A stretch of DNA of 64,000 nt from Pseudomonadota bacterium (GCA_023431345.1 JAEYWK010000010.1:33062-97061); one strand, 5' to 3'. Shown: positions 17,312 through 26,241, numbered from the stretch's first letter. Made by a program: numbers and translations. Notes: generated from the sequence alone by a model not told the origin.

Positions 17312-18496
17312 GCCGAGGTCGCCCCCGGCGCCGGCTTCTCCGCTCGGGGCTCCCTCGCTCGGAGCGCCACCGCTGGCTTCACCGCCGCTGGCTTCACCAC
17401 CGCCGCCCGCGCCGCCGCTCCCCGAGCCGCCCATGCCGACTGGCGGCTCCGGCTTCACCGTGAAAGGCGCGGGCTCGAAGCGGTCGTCTTGCAGGGCTTG
17501 GACCAAGCTCGCCAGGTTCTGCGGCGTCGGACGATAGGGCTCCGAGGGTGTCGCCAGGGACCACTGGTACGCGAGGTATTCCGTCGCGGTGTTGAACGTC
17601 CGCCAAACCTGACAAACGGTGCTCGAGCGGAAGGTGCCCCTCGTCGGGGCAGGGCTGGGGCAGCCGCGCGCATACTCGAACAAGGACGTCAACCGATCGA
17701 TGTCGTCGTTGAGGCGCGCCAAGATCTCGGGCGTTCCGAGCGACCACGCTTCGACCATGGCTTCGCTCCCGAGCGCCAGCTCGCGCATGCCGCCCTCGCA
17801 GCTCGTGTCGAAGCCGCTGGCGGCGTCCCTGCCGTCGAGCTGGTAGAAAATGGCGGCGATACGCTCGGGCTCGGCCAGCGCCACCGCGACGTCGACGTTG
17901 CCGCTTCGCAAATCCATGACGCGCGCCGTGCTCGGCGTGATGAGCACCGTGAGCGCGTTGTCACGCAGCACGATGCGAAGCGCGTTCATATGCTGGCTAC
18001 CAGGGTGGTCGACGAGGCGCAGCGCCCACGGGTTCGGCCACGTCGAGCGCGGGCTCGCGAAGCGGGTCTTCAGGATCTCGACCAACTGCCGGCGCTCTGC
18101 GCTGGCCGAGGTCGCCAGCGATTGCAGCATCGCGCCCAGCGGCGACTGCGGCGCGCCCGCGACCGGCTTCGGTATCAGCGGCGCGCCCGCTCGCAGCGCC
18201 GCGGCTTCAGCGTCCGTCACGAGCGCGTAGAGCTCTTTGCGCGCCGGCAGCAGGAAGCTCACGGTTTGGTCCTGGAATGAGGACGCGGTGTTCGCGGGGC
18301 GCGAGCAGGGATCGGTCGGGAGGCTCCCGCCCGTACCGCTGGGTCCGCCGCCGACGCCGCCAGTGGACGATGAAGCCCCTCTCGCGATGGGCTCGTCGTC
18401 GGAGAACGAAAAGCGGGTGCGCTCGCAGGCCGACCCCAGCGCCAAGGCGACGAGCGCGCCAACCAAGTATCGAAGCCCTGAAGTCGGATGCGTCAT
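17306..18496 (-). CDS. lipoprotein of unknown function with Gly-rich tail
   Basis: The signal peptide ends in LGSAC (Cys24), followed by a Ser/Gly spacer. The 250-residue core has DPCSRPAN, NALRIVLRDNALTVLITPSTARVMDLRSG and several spaced Cys (CEGGMREL, ARGCPSPAP, STVCQVW) that may form disulphides. The last 50 residues are almost entirely Gly, Ala, Ser and Glu. The TAG stop lies inside the 13-bp repeat that borders the adjacent MITE-like element, so an insertion there would have left this gene intact. Function not recognisable. Confidence 0.65.
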   Translation of the reverse strand: MTHPTSGLRYLVGALVALALGSACERTRFSFSDDEPIARGASSSTGGVGGGPSGTGGSLPTDPCSRPANTASSFQDQTVSFLLPARKELYALVTDAEAAALRAGAPLIPKPVAGAPQSPLGAMLQSLATSASAERRQLVEILKTRFASPRSTWPNPWALRLVDHPGSQHMNALRIVLRDNALTVLITPSTARVMDLRSGNVDVAVALAEPERIAAIFYQLDGRDAASGFDTSCEGGMRELALGSEAMVEAWSLGTPEILARLNDDIDRLTSLFEYARGCPSPAPTRGTFRSSTVCQVWRTFNTATEYLAYQWSLATPSEPYRPTPQNLASLVQALQDDRFEPAPFTVKPEPPVGMGGSGSGGAGGGGEASGGEASGGAPSEGAPSGEAGAGGDLGG

Positions 18497-18560
18497 CCCG
18501 CCGCTGCTCCCTACCCCTCCACCCTAGCAGAGCTGCGTCGGCGCGGCACTCGGACGCTCC

Positions 18561-19259
18561 TCAGCCGATGCGGCGCGCCAAATGTGCCGCGAGCTCGGCG
18601 AGGTCGTCGGCGTCGTCGGCGCGGAAGGCGTGCTCGGTGCGACCCAGCTCGATCATCGCCACGAGCCGCCCGCTGGCGATCACGGGCGTCATCGCGACAC
18701 TCGACAGCGGCGCGTCGTGCTGCAGCCGCTCGGCGAGCAGGCCCTCGACGGTTCCGGGATAGGGCGCGCCGCACAGCCCCCGGCCCTTGAGCGCGAGCAT
18801 GTAGCTCGGGTCCGCCGCCGGCAGCACCTCGCCCAGGCGCTCGACGGGGGCCCCGACGACGACCGACGTCACCGGCAGCGGCACGGGGCTTCGGTAGCGA
18901 TGGACGAGGCCCGCGCTCGCGTCCAGCGCCAGCGTCGCCAGCAGCAGCGCCGCAGCGAGCAGCTCACCGACGTCACTGGTTACCGGCAGGCGCGCCACGG
19001 CGTCACGCAGGTTCAGCGGGCGCTCGGTGTCGCGCGCCAAGCGGCGCTTCAAGCTGCCGATCTCGCGAATGCCGTCGAGCGGGCGCCAAGCGCCCCAGCG
19101 CACCTCGCGAACCTGACAATGCTCCGGGATGCGCCCGCCGAGGTAGCCGCGGAGCAGCAGCTCGGTGTGCACGGGGCCGACGGTGGTCTGGCCGTTCGAG
19201 ACCAGCCAGCGCGGCGAAGACGCGTCGGAGCAACCGGGCGTCAGGGGCATAGTCAGCAT
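18561..19259 (-). CDS. protein with GYF_2-like N-terminus and GAF-like C-terminal domain
   Basis: Residues 15-70 (WLVSNGQTTVGPVHTELLLRG, then VREVRWGAWRPLDGIREI) look like the GYF_2/DUF4339 module, which carries the W.. GPV pattern. Residues about 85-230 resemble a GAF domain, including the late strands SSVAMTPVIASGRLVAMIELG. Together they suggest a cytoplasmic ligand- or partner-binding protein. Two ATG codons 9 bases apart could start it. Lengthening it further upstream enters Arg-rich sequence antisense to rlmD. No catalytic output domain is present. Confidence 0.6.
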   Translation of the reverse strand: MLTMPLTPGCSDASSPRWLVSNGQTTVGPVHTELLLRGYLGGRIPEHCQVREVRWGAWRPLDGIREIGSLKRRLARDTERPLNLRDAVARLPVTSDVGELLAAALLLATLALDASAGLVHRYRSPVPLPVTSVVVGAPVERLGEVLPAADPSYMLALKGRGLCGAPYPGTVEGLLAERLQHDAPLSSVAMTPVIASGRLVAMIELGRTEHAFRADDADDLAELAAHLARRIG

Positions 19260-19321
19260 CGCGCGAATTTTCCCGAGCTTTCGCGCGCCGGGCCAAGCTT
19301 TCGACAACCGCCTAGGCCAGG

Positions 19322-20605
19322 CTAGCTGACCGGCGAGCGCTCGAGCCAAACCAGCGACTCGAAATGATGAGTGCGCGGAAACATATCGAAGCCCTGAACG
19401 CTCGAGACCACGAGCCCGGCCGCGAGCAGCGGCTTCAAGTCGCGCGAGAGCGTGACCGGATCGCACGCCACATAGGCGACCGCCTTCGGCTGGAGCCCCA
19501 GCACTCCCGCCACGACCTCGGGCGACCCCTCGCGCGGCGGATCGAGCACCACGAGCTCGAAGCGCTGCCCCTCGCGCACCAAATCGGACAGGGCGCGCGC
19601 CGCGTCGGCCGTGCGCGCCTTCAACTTCGATAAGCCGAGCTCGCGAGCGACGCGCTGCGCCGCCTGGACCGCGCTCGGCGTGCGCTCGACCATGACACCC
19701 GACAGGCCCAAACGCGACAGCGGCAACGCGAAGTTGCCGACGCCCGCGAACAAGTCGCAGAAGCTCGTCAAGCCACGCGCGCGCGCGCCCTCCACCACGG
19801 CCGCGACCAGCTCGCGATTCACCGCCACGTTGATCTGCGAGAACGCGTCGGCGGGGATCTCGAGCTGCACGTCGGAGGTGACGGCGCGTCGCTCGCTGAG
19901 GCCTTGCGCTTCGCGCTCGCTCGCCGCCACCTGCACCCCCTCGACCAGCGCCAGCGCCCGCAAGAGGGGCTCGGCCGCGATCGGACGAATGCCATCCTTC
20001 GGAACGAAGCGCGCGATCACGCCGCGCTCGGTCGCGCGCAGCTCCACGTCCGAAAAGCCGGCGAGCGCGCCGGGGAAGCGCCGCGCCAAGCGACGAATGC
20101 CGACGAGGGCGGCGTTGATCGCCGGATCCGCCACCGCGCAGCTGGGCACTTCGACCAGCTGGTGGGTGCCGCGGGAGAAGAAGCCGAGCTTGCCCTGCTT
20201 GCCGACGTGAAAGCGCACGCGCGAACGGTAACCGAGGCTCGCTGGGGCGCTCTGAATGGGGCCGGGCGAGGCTTGGATGCCTCCGACCCGCCCCAGCGCC
20301 TCGACCAACGTGCTGGCTTTCTGCTCGAGCTCGGCGGCGCGCGAGAGGTGCATCCAATCGCAGCCACCGCAAGCGGCCGCTACCGGGCATTCGGGGACGA
20401 CGCGCCCAGGCCCGGGCTCGACCACTTCGTGCTCGCTCGCGTGCAGCGCGCCGCGCTGCTTTTCGACGCGCAGCAGCTTGATGCGATCGCCGGGCGCCGC
20501 GCCGCGGACGAAGAGCGCTTGCCCATCAGGCAAGCGCAGGAAGCCGTCGCCCCCGGGCACCAGCTTCTCGACGCTGAGCACCAGCCCCACGGGCGAGGTC
20601 GTCAC
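19322..20605 (-). CDS. rlmD: 23S rRNA (uracil-C5)-methyltransferase RlmD/TrmA family
   Basis: Enzymes of this family methylate C5 of a specific uridine in 23S rRNA or tRNA. An N-terminal TRAM domain is followed by Fe-S cysteines in the pattern C73-x5-C79-G-x2-C82 with a fourth Cys in VPSCAV. The SAM site is FCDLFAGVGNFALPL, and the catalytic Cys is in YVACDPVTLSRD. The 427-residue length fits. It starts with GTG overlapping the upstream hydroxylase stop as GTGA, so translation is probably coupled. RlmD and RlmCD/TrmA relatives cannot be told apart with certainty from sequence alone. Confidence 0.85.
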   Translation of the reverse strand: MTTSPVGLVLSVEKLVPGGDGFLRLPDGQALFVRGAAPGDRIKLLRVEKQRGALHASEHEVVEPGPGRVVPECPVAAACGGCDWMHLSRAAELEQKASTLVEALGRVGGIQASPGPIQSAPASLGYRSRVRFHVGKQGKLGFFSRGTHQLVEVPSCAVADPAINAALVGIRRLARRFPGALAGFSDVELRATERGVIARFVPKDGIRPIAAEPLLRALALVEGVQVAASEREAQGLSERRAVTSDVQLEIPADAFSQINVAVNRELVAAVVEGARARGLTSFCDLFAGVGNFALPLSRLGLSGVMVERTPSAVQAAQRVARELGLSKLKARTADAARALSDLVREGQRFELVVLDPPREGSPEVVAGVLGLQPKAVAYVACDPVTLSRDLKPLLAAGLVVSSVQGFDMFPRTHHFESLVWLERSPVS

Positions 20606-21213
20606 TTATTGCGAGTTCCGGCGGTGCCGAAGACCTTGTCCCACACCATGTTCGAAACCCCGAAGCGCTCGTCGTGGCTCTTGAAGTGGTGCAGCATGTG
20701 GTTCTTCTTCAGTCGCCGCCCGTAGTCGGACTTCGGGTTGAAGTGGTGAATGTAGTAGTGGGTAATGTCGTAGAACATGTACCCAATCACGTAACCGCAG
20801 TGCACACCCCAGGTGAGCCGCGGACCGATCGTGAAGTAGAAGAGAGCGCCGAAGATGAAGTAGAGCGCGATGCTCACCGCGGGCGGCATCACGAGGCGAT
20901 ACTTGTCTTTCGGCCACTTGTGGTGGACGCCGTGCACCAAGAAGTGCAGGCGCTCGCCCCACTTACCCGGCGGCTCCCAATGGAAGAACAGCCGGTGGAG
21001 CCAGTACTCCGAGAGCGTCCAGAACACGAAGCCGCCCAGCGTCAACCCGAGCATCGCCAGCACCCCCAGGTCGGTGTAGTGCAGGCCGCCCCAGAAGAGG
21101 AAGAGGGCACCGGGGACGTACAGAATGGGCACGATCGTCCACGGCGTGCGCGAGAAGAGATCGATGAAATCGCTCTCGAACATGCGCGGCGAATCAGGGG
21201 TAGCCCTCAGCAT
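20602..21213 (-). CDS. fatty acid hydroxylase superfamily membrane protein
   Basis: This is a di-iron integral membrane enzyme of the fatty acid 2-hydroxylase/sterol desaturase type. All histidine boxes are present in order: HRLFFH, HGVHH, HYYIHH and HMLHH. Four hydrophobic segments surround them. At 203 residues it is the short FA2H-like form without a cytochrome b5 domain. 2-Hydroxy and other modified lipids are known from myxobacteria, and sphingolipid or fatty acid 2-hydroxylation is the natural prediction. It overlaps rlmD by 4 bases. Confidence 0.85.
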   Translation of the reverse strand: MLRATPDSPRMFESDFIDLFSRTPWTIVPILYVPGALFLFWGGLHYTDLGVLAMLGLTLGGFVFWTLSEYWLHRLFFHWEPPGKWGERLHFLVHGVHHKWPKDKYRLVMPPAVSIALYFIFGALFYFTIGPRLTWGVHCGYVIGYMFYDITHYYIHHFNPKSDYGRRLKKNHMLHHFKSHDERFGVSNMVWDKVFGTAGTRNK

Positions 21214-21608
21214 TTGCGGGTCGTTTTCCTCGGCTGACTGGTCCGGGCTTTGGCGTCCGGGGCCCAGACCATAGAAACCGATCCGGGGATGCGCAAGGCG
21301 GGTGCGAGAAAGTAGGTAAGGTTTCGGGCACTTCCGCTACTGACGGAATCGGCGAGGTCGGACCGACCGGCTGCGATCCCGGTGTCGTGGTTGGGCGTCA
21401 ACGGCGCCCCAAAAGCCACAGCGCAGCGGCGCGCTCAGCAAATCGCGGCGCCGTGTCGTGCGTCGAATCCCTAGCGCTCCCGCGGTCTTGCAGGGAATAG
21501 CGACCGCCAAGGTATCCGAGGGCACGCGGGTCCGAGTCTCGGAATGGAATCTGCATCTGCACGGTTTGAACACTGACGCACCCGCCGGGTGAGAAGCAAA
21601 GGAAGCCG
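21214..21608. other. intergenic stretch without recognised gene
   Basis: About 395 bases between divergent genes. I see no coding frame with family character, no tRNA-like fold and no strong inverted repeat. It must carry the promoters for the hydroxylase gene and the downstream small protein, but none stands out. Confidence 0.4.
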
Positions 21609-21959
21609 ATGTCACACATGACACGCAAAACTCCGTCCTTCCCCGAGCTGCTCGCGCCGCACGACGATGAAGGCTCGGTCATCCGCGCGCGGGCTGATGA
21701 CGACGGTGCAAGGCCTCGCCAAGCATCGTCACCGGCGCTGCGTGTCGACGCCCCCGCTACCAAGCGCTCGCACTCGAGCACGCGCCCCGCCGTTGGCTCG
21801 CTCGATGATCGCCTCGAGCGCAAGATGCGCTTGGCGGGTGACATGATGCGCCATCTCCCCCAGACCGACGCGCGCGTACGCTTGCTGTACGTGGCGGTGA
21901 TGCGCCGCGACGAGACGCTGCTCGACGGCGTGCTCGCAGAGCTGAACAAGGCTCCTTAG
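21609..21959 (+). CDS. small hypothetical protein
   Basis: A 116-residue soluble protein with a polar, disordered-looking first half (PELLAPHDDEGSVIRARADD) and a helical second half (LDDRLERKMRLAGDMMRHLP, VRLLYVAVMRRDETLLDGVL). AGGA precedes the ATG at acceptable spacing. No signal peptide, membrane segment or known motif. The GC3-rich codon use agrees with a real gene, but it could be lineage-restricted. Confidence 0.5.
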   Translation: MSHMTRKTPSFPELLAPHDDEGSVIRARADDDGARPRQASSPALRVDAPATKRSHSSTRPAVGSLDDRLERKMRLAGDMMRHLPQTDARVRLLYVAVMRRDETLLDGVLAELNKAP

Positions 21960-22105
21960 ATTGGCTGAACGGGTGCGCGGGTCGGCGAGCGGCTCGCACC
22001 CGCGCGAGGCAAGATTCTGCAGGGGTTTTCCACGAGCACGCTGTCGGCGCGTGTGGGGATCATGACGCGCTAAAGCTACCTGAACGTGTCGCCGTTCAAG
22101 GGCGC

Positions 22106-23398
22106 ATGTTCAAGAGAGGGATATTGCTGAGCACGTTGAGCTGCTGCCTGGTGCCGTCGGCCTGGGCCGGCGAAGCTCCGAAAGCGGCTTCGGTCGCGCA
22201 AGAGGAGACCAAGACGCTCCCCGGCGGCGCCGTGCTGGTCGCGTCCGCAGACGCGAAATACGAGCTCGGCAAGCCCATTCGCCTGCAGCTGAACCCCACC
22301 GGAAGCGAGAAGACGACCACGCAGGTCGTCAGGCTCTCGTCAGGCCGCGTGCGGGTACAGATTCCGGAAGGCAAGAGCCTGAAGACGGCGGTGTTGATTC
22401 AGGCGCCGCGCAAGGTGAGCGCGGTCGCCAAGAGCGGCCAGAGCCTGGTCATCACCACCGCCGACCGCGTGACGGTAGCGGCCGTGAAGGGCGAGATGCT
22501 GGCTGCGCTCGGGAACGACTGGAAGGCGCTCCCCAGCGGCCTCGTCCGCTCCTTCAGCGCGGGTGCCACCACCGAGCAGCCGGTTCCTCACCCACCGCAG
22601 CTGCGCGTCGAGAGCAGCTTGTTGCTGGCGCTGAAGGGCGCGGTGAGCACCGAGCTGTACGCTGCGCCCGCGCCCGACGTCGACTACCGAGTGTTCTCGC
22701 TTTACCGCGTGGACGGAGCGACGCGCGCGAAGCTGAACGAGCAGCAGTGGCGCTCGGATCAGCAGCGCCTCCCTGCCCTCTCACCGGGGCGCTACGAGGT
22801 GCAGGCGCTCGCGATCGACCGCTTCGGTGTCGAGAGCGCGAGCTCCGCTCCTGTGACGCTGCGCGTGATCGGCGCCGAGCTGCCCGAAGGCGCTCGGCTG
22901 GGCGGAGACGCGATCTTGCTCGGCCGCTCCGGTCGCGTGAAGCTCATCGGCGCCGAGGGCCTCGAGGCTAGCTATGGGCGCGCGAGCGTGTTCATTCCCG
23001 TCCCGAAAGACGTGGGGCTAGCGCGCGGTGAGAGCACGCTGCTGCGGCTGCGCGAGCCCGGCAAGACCGCGGAGCTCGGCCTCAAGCTCGAGCCCCGCAC
23101 GGTGCGCGCCGACGTCGCGATCGGTCCGAAGAGCGCGCGCTGGCCGGGCGAGCCGCTCAGCGTCTCGATCAAGCTGTTCGACCACCGCGGGCGTCCCGTC
23201 ACCGACGCGCTCAAAAACAAGCCGCGCGTGTTCGTGAACGTCGACCCCGTGGAGCCCACCTGGACGCACTCGGGCAACACGTACAGCGCCCAGGTCACGC
23301 AAGCGCCAGGGGCCGGGCCTTGGGTGGTGCGGGTCGAGGTGAGTGACGACTTCGGCGACGAGGTCGGCCGTGATTTCGTCGAGCTCGGGGGAACGTGA
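22106..23398 (+). CDS. secreted protein with FecR-like region
   Basis: An N-terminal signal peptide ends near SAWA (residue 21). Residues 60-150 contain a FecR-like beta pattern (SSGRVRVQIPEGKSLKTAVL, ADRVTVAAVKGEML). Later parts have Ig-like strand patterns (GRYEVQALAIDRFGVESAS; PLSVSIKLFDHRGRPV), so the protein is probably a string of beta domains in the periplasm or on the surface. No lipobox and no C-terminal anchor. FecR-type regions in myxobacteria are common outside sigma-factor signalling, so no regulatory role is assumed. Confidence 0.6.
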   Translation: MFKRGILLSTLSCCLVPSAWAGEAPKAASVAQEETKTLPGGAVLVASADAKYELGKPIRLQLNPTGSEKTTTQVVRLSSGRVRVQIPEGKSLKTAVLIQAPRKVSAVAKSGQSLVITTADRVTVAAVKGEMLAALGNDWKALPSGLVRSFSAGATTEQPVPHPPQLRVESSLLLALKGAVSTELYAAPAPDVDYRVFSLYRVDGATRAKLNEQQWRSDQQRLPALSPGRYEVQALAIDRFGVESASSAPVTLRVIGAELPEGARLGGDAILLGRSGRVKLIGAEGLEASYGRASVFIPVPKDVGLARGESTLLRLREPGKTAELGLKLEPRTVRADVAIGPKSARWPGEPLSVSIKLFDHRGRPVTDALKNKPRVFVNVDPVEPTWTHSGNTYSAQVTQAPGAGPWVVRVEVSDDFGDEVGRDFVELGGT

Positions 23399-23434
23399 AA
23401 ATGACCCAGCGTCGGTCGGGCAGGCGCGCCTGAC

Positions 23435-23971
23435 CTACTTCGGCGGCGCGAGCTCGAGCGGGTAATTCAGGAACACCCGACCCCCGCTCGGCTCGGGGAA
23501 CTCGAGCTTCTTGATCTGAGCGAGGATGCAGTTGACGGTGGCAGCGTCGTTCAGCGCGCCTTCGCCGTCGAGCGCCTCCGCGTGCGCGACCTTGCCGTCG
23601 GGAGCGACCACGAAGTTGATGTTGATCAGCCCGCGCAGCTCAGGCTTGGTCTTGAGGGCGGCCTCGTAGCAGGCCTGAATACCGGGCTGAGCCGAGGTGA
23701 GCTTCTCACTCACGACCGCGGGCGGCAGCTTGCCGCGCGTGGGCGCGCCGGTGCTGGTAATGCCGGGCTCGACGGGCGGCGCCGCGACGGGCGGGGCCGG
23801 CTCGGCGGGCTCTTCCGGCGGCGGCTGCTCCTCGGGCGGCAGCGGCCCGCGCTCGACGATCGGAGGCTTCGCGCTCTCGTCGCTCGCTGCCTCTGCCGGC
23901 TGGTCTCGAAACAGGTGGCAGCCCGGGGCGACGAGGCAAAGCAGAACGATGGCCGTACTTCGGTGGGTCAC
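23435..23971 (-). CDS. exported protein with AgmX/PglI-like C-terminal domain
   Basis: A signal sequence ending in VAPGC (a weak lipobox) leads to a Pro/Glu-rich spacer (PPEEQPPPEEPAEP). The last 90 residues show IQACYEAALKTKPELRG, INFVVAPDGKVAHAEAL and VNCILAQIKKLEFPEP, the AgmX/PglI TonB-C-like domain with its two Cys. The GTG start is preferred since it puts the signal peptide first; an in-frame upstream extension would overlap the ferredoxin gene. Role unknown; third copy of this domain in the window. Confidence 0.72.
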   Translation of the reverse strand: MTHRSTAIVLLCLVAPGCHLFRDQPAEAASDESAKPPIVERGPLPPEEQPPPEEPAEPAPPVAAPPVEPGITSTGAPTRGKLPPAVVSEKLTSAQPGIQACYEAALKTKPELRGLININFVVAPDGKVAHAEALDGEGALNDAATVNCILAQIKKLEFPEPSGGRVFLNYPLELAPPK

Positions 23972-24000
23972 GCCACCGGCATACCACGCGCCGCCTCTCC

Positions 24001-24306
24001 TCAGCTCGCCTTCATCAGCTGGATGGCTCGCTCGGGGCAGGCGGCGACGCATTTACCGCAGGCATGGCAATCGGCGGGGCGCGCCACGAACGCCTGCTTG
24101 CCCCCGTGAACGAAGACCTTGAAGCGCGTCAGCCAGCCGAGCGCCTCGCGCTCCGCATCCGTCAGCTTGCGCACCACGAACACGTCGTACGGACACACTT
24201 CGACGCAAGCCTCTTTGGCTTCACAGCGACTCGTGTCGATGACCGGCACCAGCTTGCCGGCTTCCTTGCAGTCCGCGCGATCGGGCATCGCCACAGCTTG
24301 CGGCAT
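24001..24306 (-). CDS. ferredoxin with one complete and one three-Cys cluster motif
   Basis: A small electron carrier of the bacterial two-cluster type, 101 residues. The C-terminal motif CHACGKCVAACP has the full CxxCxxCxxxCP set for a 4Fe-4S cluster. The N-terminal motif CEAKEACVEVCP lacks the second Cys (Lys in its place), as in seven-iron ferredoxins carrying a 3Fe-4S cluster. The two motifs are separated by an insert of about 40 residues. It lies just upstream of the AgmX-like gene on the same strand, 29 bases away. Redox partner unknown. Confidence 0.85.
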   Translation of the reverse strand: MPQAVAMPDRADCKEAGKLVPVIDTSRCEAKEACVEVCPYDVFVVRKLTDAEREALGWLTRFKVFVHGGKQAFVARPADCHACGKCVAACPERAIQLMKAS

Positions 24307-24465
24307 TTTCCGCGCCGCGCCCGCTAAGAATCGCGAAGATGCGAGGCCGACGCCGCCTGTTGCTCGCCTGCGTCACTGACCGGAAGCGCCGTTCACGCAG
24401 GGCGGCGTGAGCGCGCCATTTAGCGCGATTTCTGCGCGGCACGTCGGTTGCACCAGGGGCCGAGC

Positions 24466-26205
24466 ATGCGCAACTCGCGCCGTTTTTTTCCTGCTCTTGT
24501 GGCTTCGCTGGCGCTGCTGGGGGCGGAGTCGGCGCAGGCCCAGCTCTTCGTGGCCGAGCCCGCGAGCGAGCCGTCCGCCATCGAGCCGCCCGCCATCGAG
24601 CACGCGGAGCTGGCTTACGCGATGGGCGCCGGCCCGCCCGTGACCTGGCTCTCACTCCGCGCGACACGCGGGCCTGTCGCCATCGTCGCGGCGCTGCCGG
24701 CGGGGGCGAGCGCTCGCGCGGGGCTCGACGCTTGGCTCAGCGCGCTCGAGGTCAGCGGCAGCGTGAGCGTGCTCCCACCGAGCGGCGCCGAGCGCTGCCT
24801 AGAAGGCGCTCGGCTGGCGCGCGTTACCTGGCCGCGCGAACGAGCGACAGCGCCGAGCGAGCTCGCGCTCGAAGCCCCCGACGACGTGACGACCGCGCTG
24901 GCGGAGCTGGGCCTTGCGACGCCTGCGCCGCTGCCGGAAGCGGCGAGCTACGTCGTGTGGCAGTTCGTGGAGCCCGACGGCGCGCAAACCACACGCACCC
25001 TGCGCGTCGAAGGCGCCGCGCTGACCTTCTTCGCCGGCGGGCGCTTCCCCGTGCTGGTGAGCGCGCTGACGCGCGGCGCGCACGCATACCCCGGAGAGGC
25101 AGCCGCGAGCGAGCTCGACCTCACCTTCACGCCGGGAAAGCGGCCAAGCAGCGACTACCGTGAGCAGCTCTGGCGCTCGCTCGCTCGCGGAGGCGGCCCG
25201 CTCCTGGAGATGCGCGCGCGCGGGCCGCTCTTCGATTGGTCGATCTACGAGGACACGCTCACGAGCGCTCCCCTCGTGCAAAGCTACGCGGAGCGCGCGA
25301 TGAACGAGCTCGGCGCTGGCGACGCCAAGGCCTGCGCCAAGCAGCTCGCGGCGTTTCGCGACCAGGAGCGACCCGACAGCAGCGCCTGCGGCGAGGCGCT
25401 CGACGCCGCGCTCGCCTTTACCGCCACCGGCCCTGAGCTCGCGACGCTCGCTCGCTTCGCCATGACCAGCGAAGGCGGCGTCGATCCCAGCGTGTTCGTG
25501 GGCGGTGGAGAGCTGGCTGCTCCCCTCGTGCGAGCTCACTGGTTGGCGGAGGCCCCCTGCGCCATGGCGCCGCTGCCGCCGATCGTGCTCGACCCGCCCT
25601 CGAGCGGTCCCCCGCCTCGACCGACGCTGGTGCCGGTGACCGAAGCGGAGGTGATCGTCGAGCACGACCACATCGACGCAGAAGTGAGCTGCTGGGGCGA
25701 GCCCGGCGCGAGCGACGGCTACTATTCCGACACCGGCGACGACGTCGATTGCTCGTCCGACACCTCGAGCAGCGCCGAAACCGACGACAGCTGCGCCTCC
25801 GACACCTCGAGCACCGCCGAAACCGACGACAGCTGCGCCTCGGACACCTCGAGCACCAGCGGCGACTCCGCTGAAATCGACTGCTCGAGCGACACCTCGA
25901 GCACCGCCGAAACCGACGACAGCTGCGCCTCGGACACCTCGAGCACGAGCGACCACACCGACAGCGGCTGCAGCTCGGACACGTCGACGAGCAGCGACGA
26001 CACCGGCTACGACGGCGATACGTGCACCGGCACCGCGGCCCCGAAAGCCGAGCGTCCCGGCCAGCAACGCGCGCACTTGGGCGCCGAGCCCCGCGGCAAG
26101 CGCAAGCGCGGCAAGCGCGTGAAGACCAGCCTCTGGTCGATTGGCTTCGCGGCCTTCGCGTTGCCGATTCGGCGGCGAAAGCGCGGCCCGGCTCGCACCG
26201 GTTGA
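24466..26205 (+). CDS. secreted DUF2330-like protein with Ser/Asp/Cys repeats
   Basis: A signal peptide ends near SAQAQ (residue 26). The N-terminal 340 residues resemble the DUF2330-type exported proteins of myxobacteria (AHAELAYAMG-like start, VVWQFVEPDG). Residues about 425-520 are a repeat region built on DTSSTAETDDSCAS, with one Cys per unit. The end is RGKRVKTSLWSIGFAAFALP followed by IRRRKRG, a short hydrophobic segment with a basic tail that looks like a surface-sorting tail but lacks the usual MYXO-CTERM Cys next to the helix. The ATG is favoured over an upstream TTG. Confidence 0.6.
   Translation: MRNSRRFFPALVASLALLGAESAQAQLFVAEPASEPSAIEPPAIEHAELAYAMGAGPPVTWLSLRATRGPVAIVAALPAGASARAGLDAWLSALEVSGSVSVLPPSGAERCLEGARLARVTWPRERATAPSELALEAPDDVTTALAELGLATPAPLPEAASYVVWQFVEPDGAQTTRTLRVEGAALTFFAGGRFPVLVSALTRGAHAYPGEAAASELDLTFTPGKRPSSDYREQLWRSLARGGGPLLEMRARGPLFDWSIYEDTLTSAPLVQSYAERAMNELGAGDAKACAKQLAAFRDQERPDSSACGEALDAALAFTATGPELATLARFAMTSEGGVDPSVFVGGGELAAPLVRAHWLAEAPCAMAPLPPIVLDPPSSGPPPRPTLVPVTEAEVIVEHDHIDAEVSCWGEPGASDGYYSDTGDDVDCSSDTSSSAETDDSCASDTSSTAETDDSCASDTSSTSGDSAEIDCSSDTSSTAETDDSCASDTSSTSDHTDSGCSSDTSTSSDDTGYDGDTCTGTAAPKAERPGQQRAHLGAEPRGKRKRGKRVKTSLWSIGFAAFALPIRRRKRGPARTG
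25759..26001 (+). repeat. in-frame tandem repeat, 42-48 base units
   Basis: Five units begin with GACACCTCGAGCA and run 42, 42, 48, 42 and 45 bases, followed by a degenerate sixth. Three of the 42-base units are nearly identical at the DNA level. All indels are multiples of three, so the reading frame is kept. The coded unit is DTSSTAETDDSCAS. Confidence 0.8.
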
Positions 26206-26241
26206 AAGCCGCGCCTTAGCCCTGCAATCTCGGGGTTTCCG

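Noticed and set aside
17111..18280. Plus-strand frame opposite the Gly-tailed lipoprotein
   Set aside because: Begins inside the inverted-repeat element and is Arg-rich antisense of a better-supported gene.
19260..20390. N-terminal extension of the GYF/GAF-like protein
   Set aside because: The extended part is Arg/Gly-rich antisense to rlmD; the domains start only after the ATG used.
25759..26001. Possible CRISPR array
   Set aside because: Units are in frame, lack distinct spacers, and the repeat continues into the next unit without unrelated sequence; it is a coding tandem repeat.
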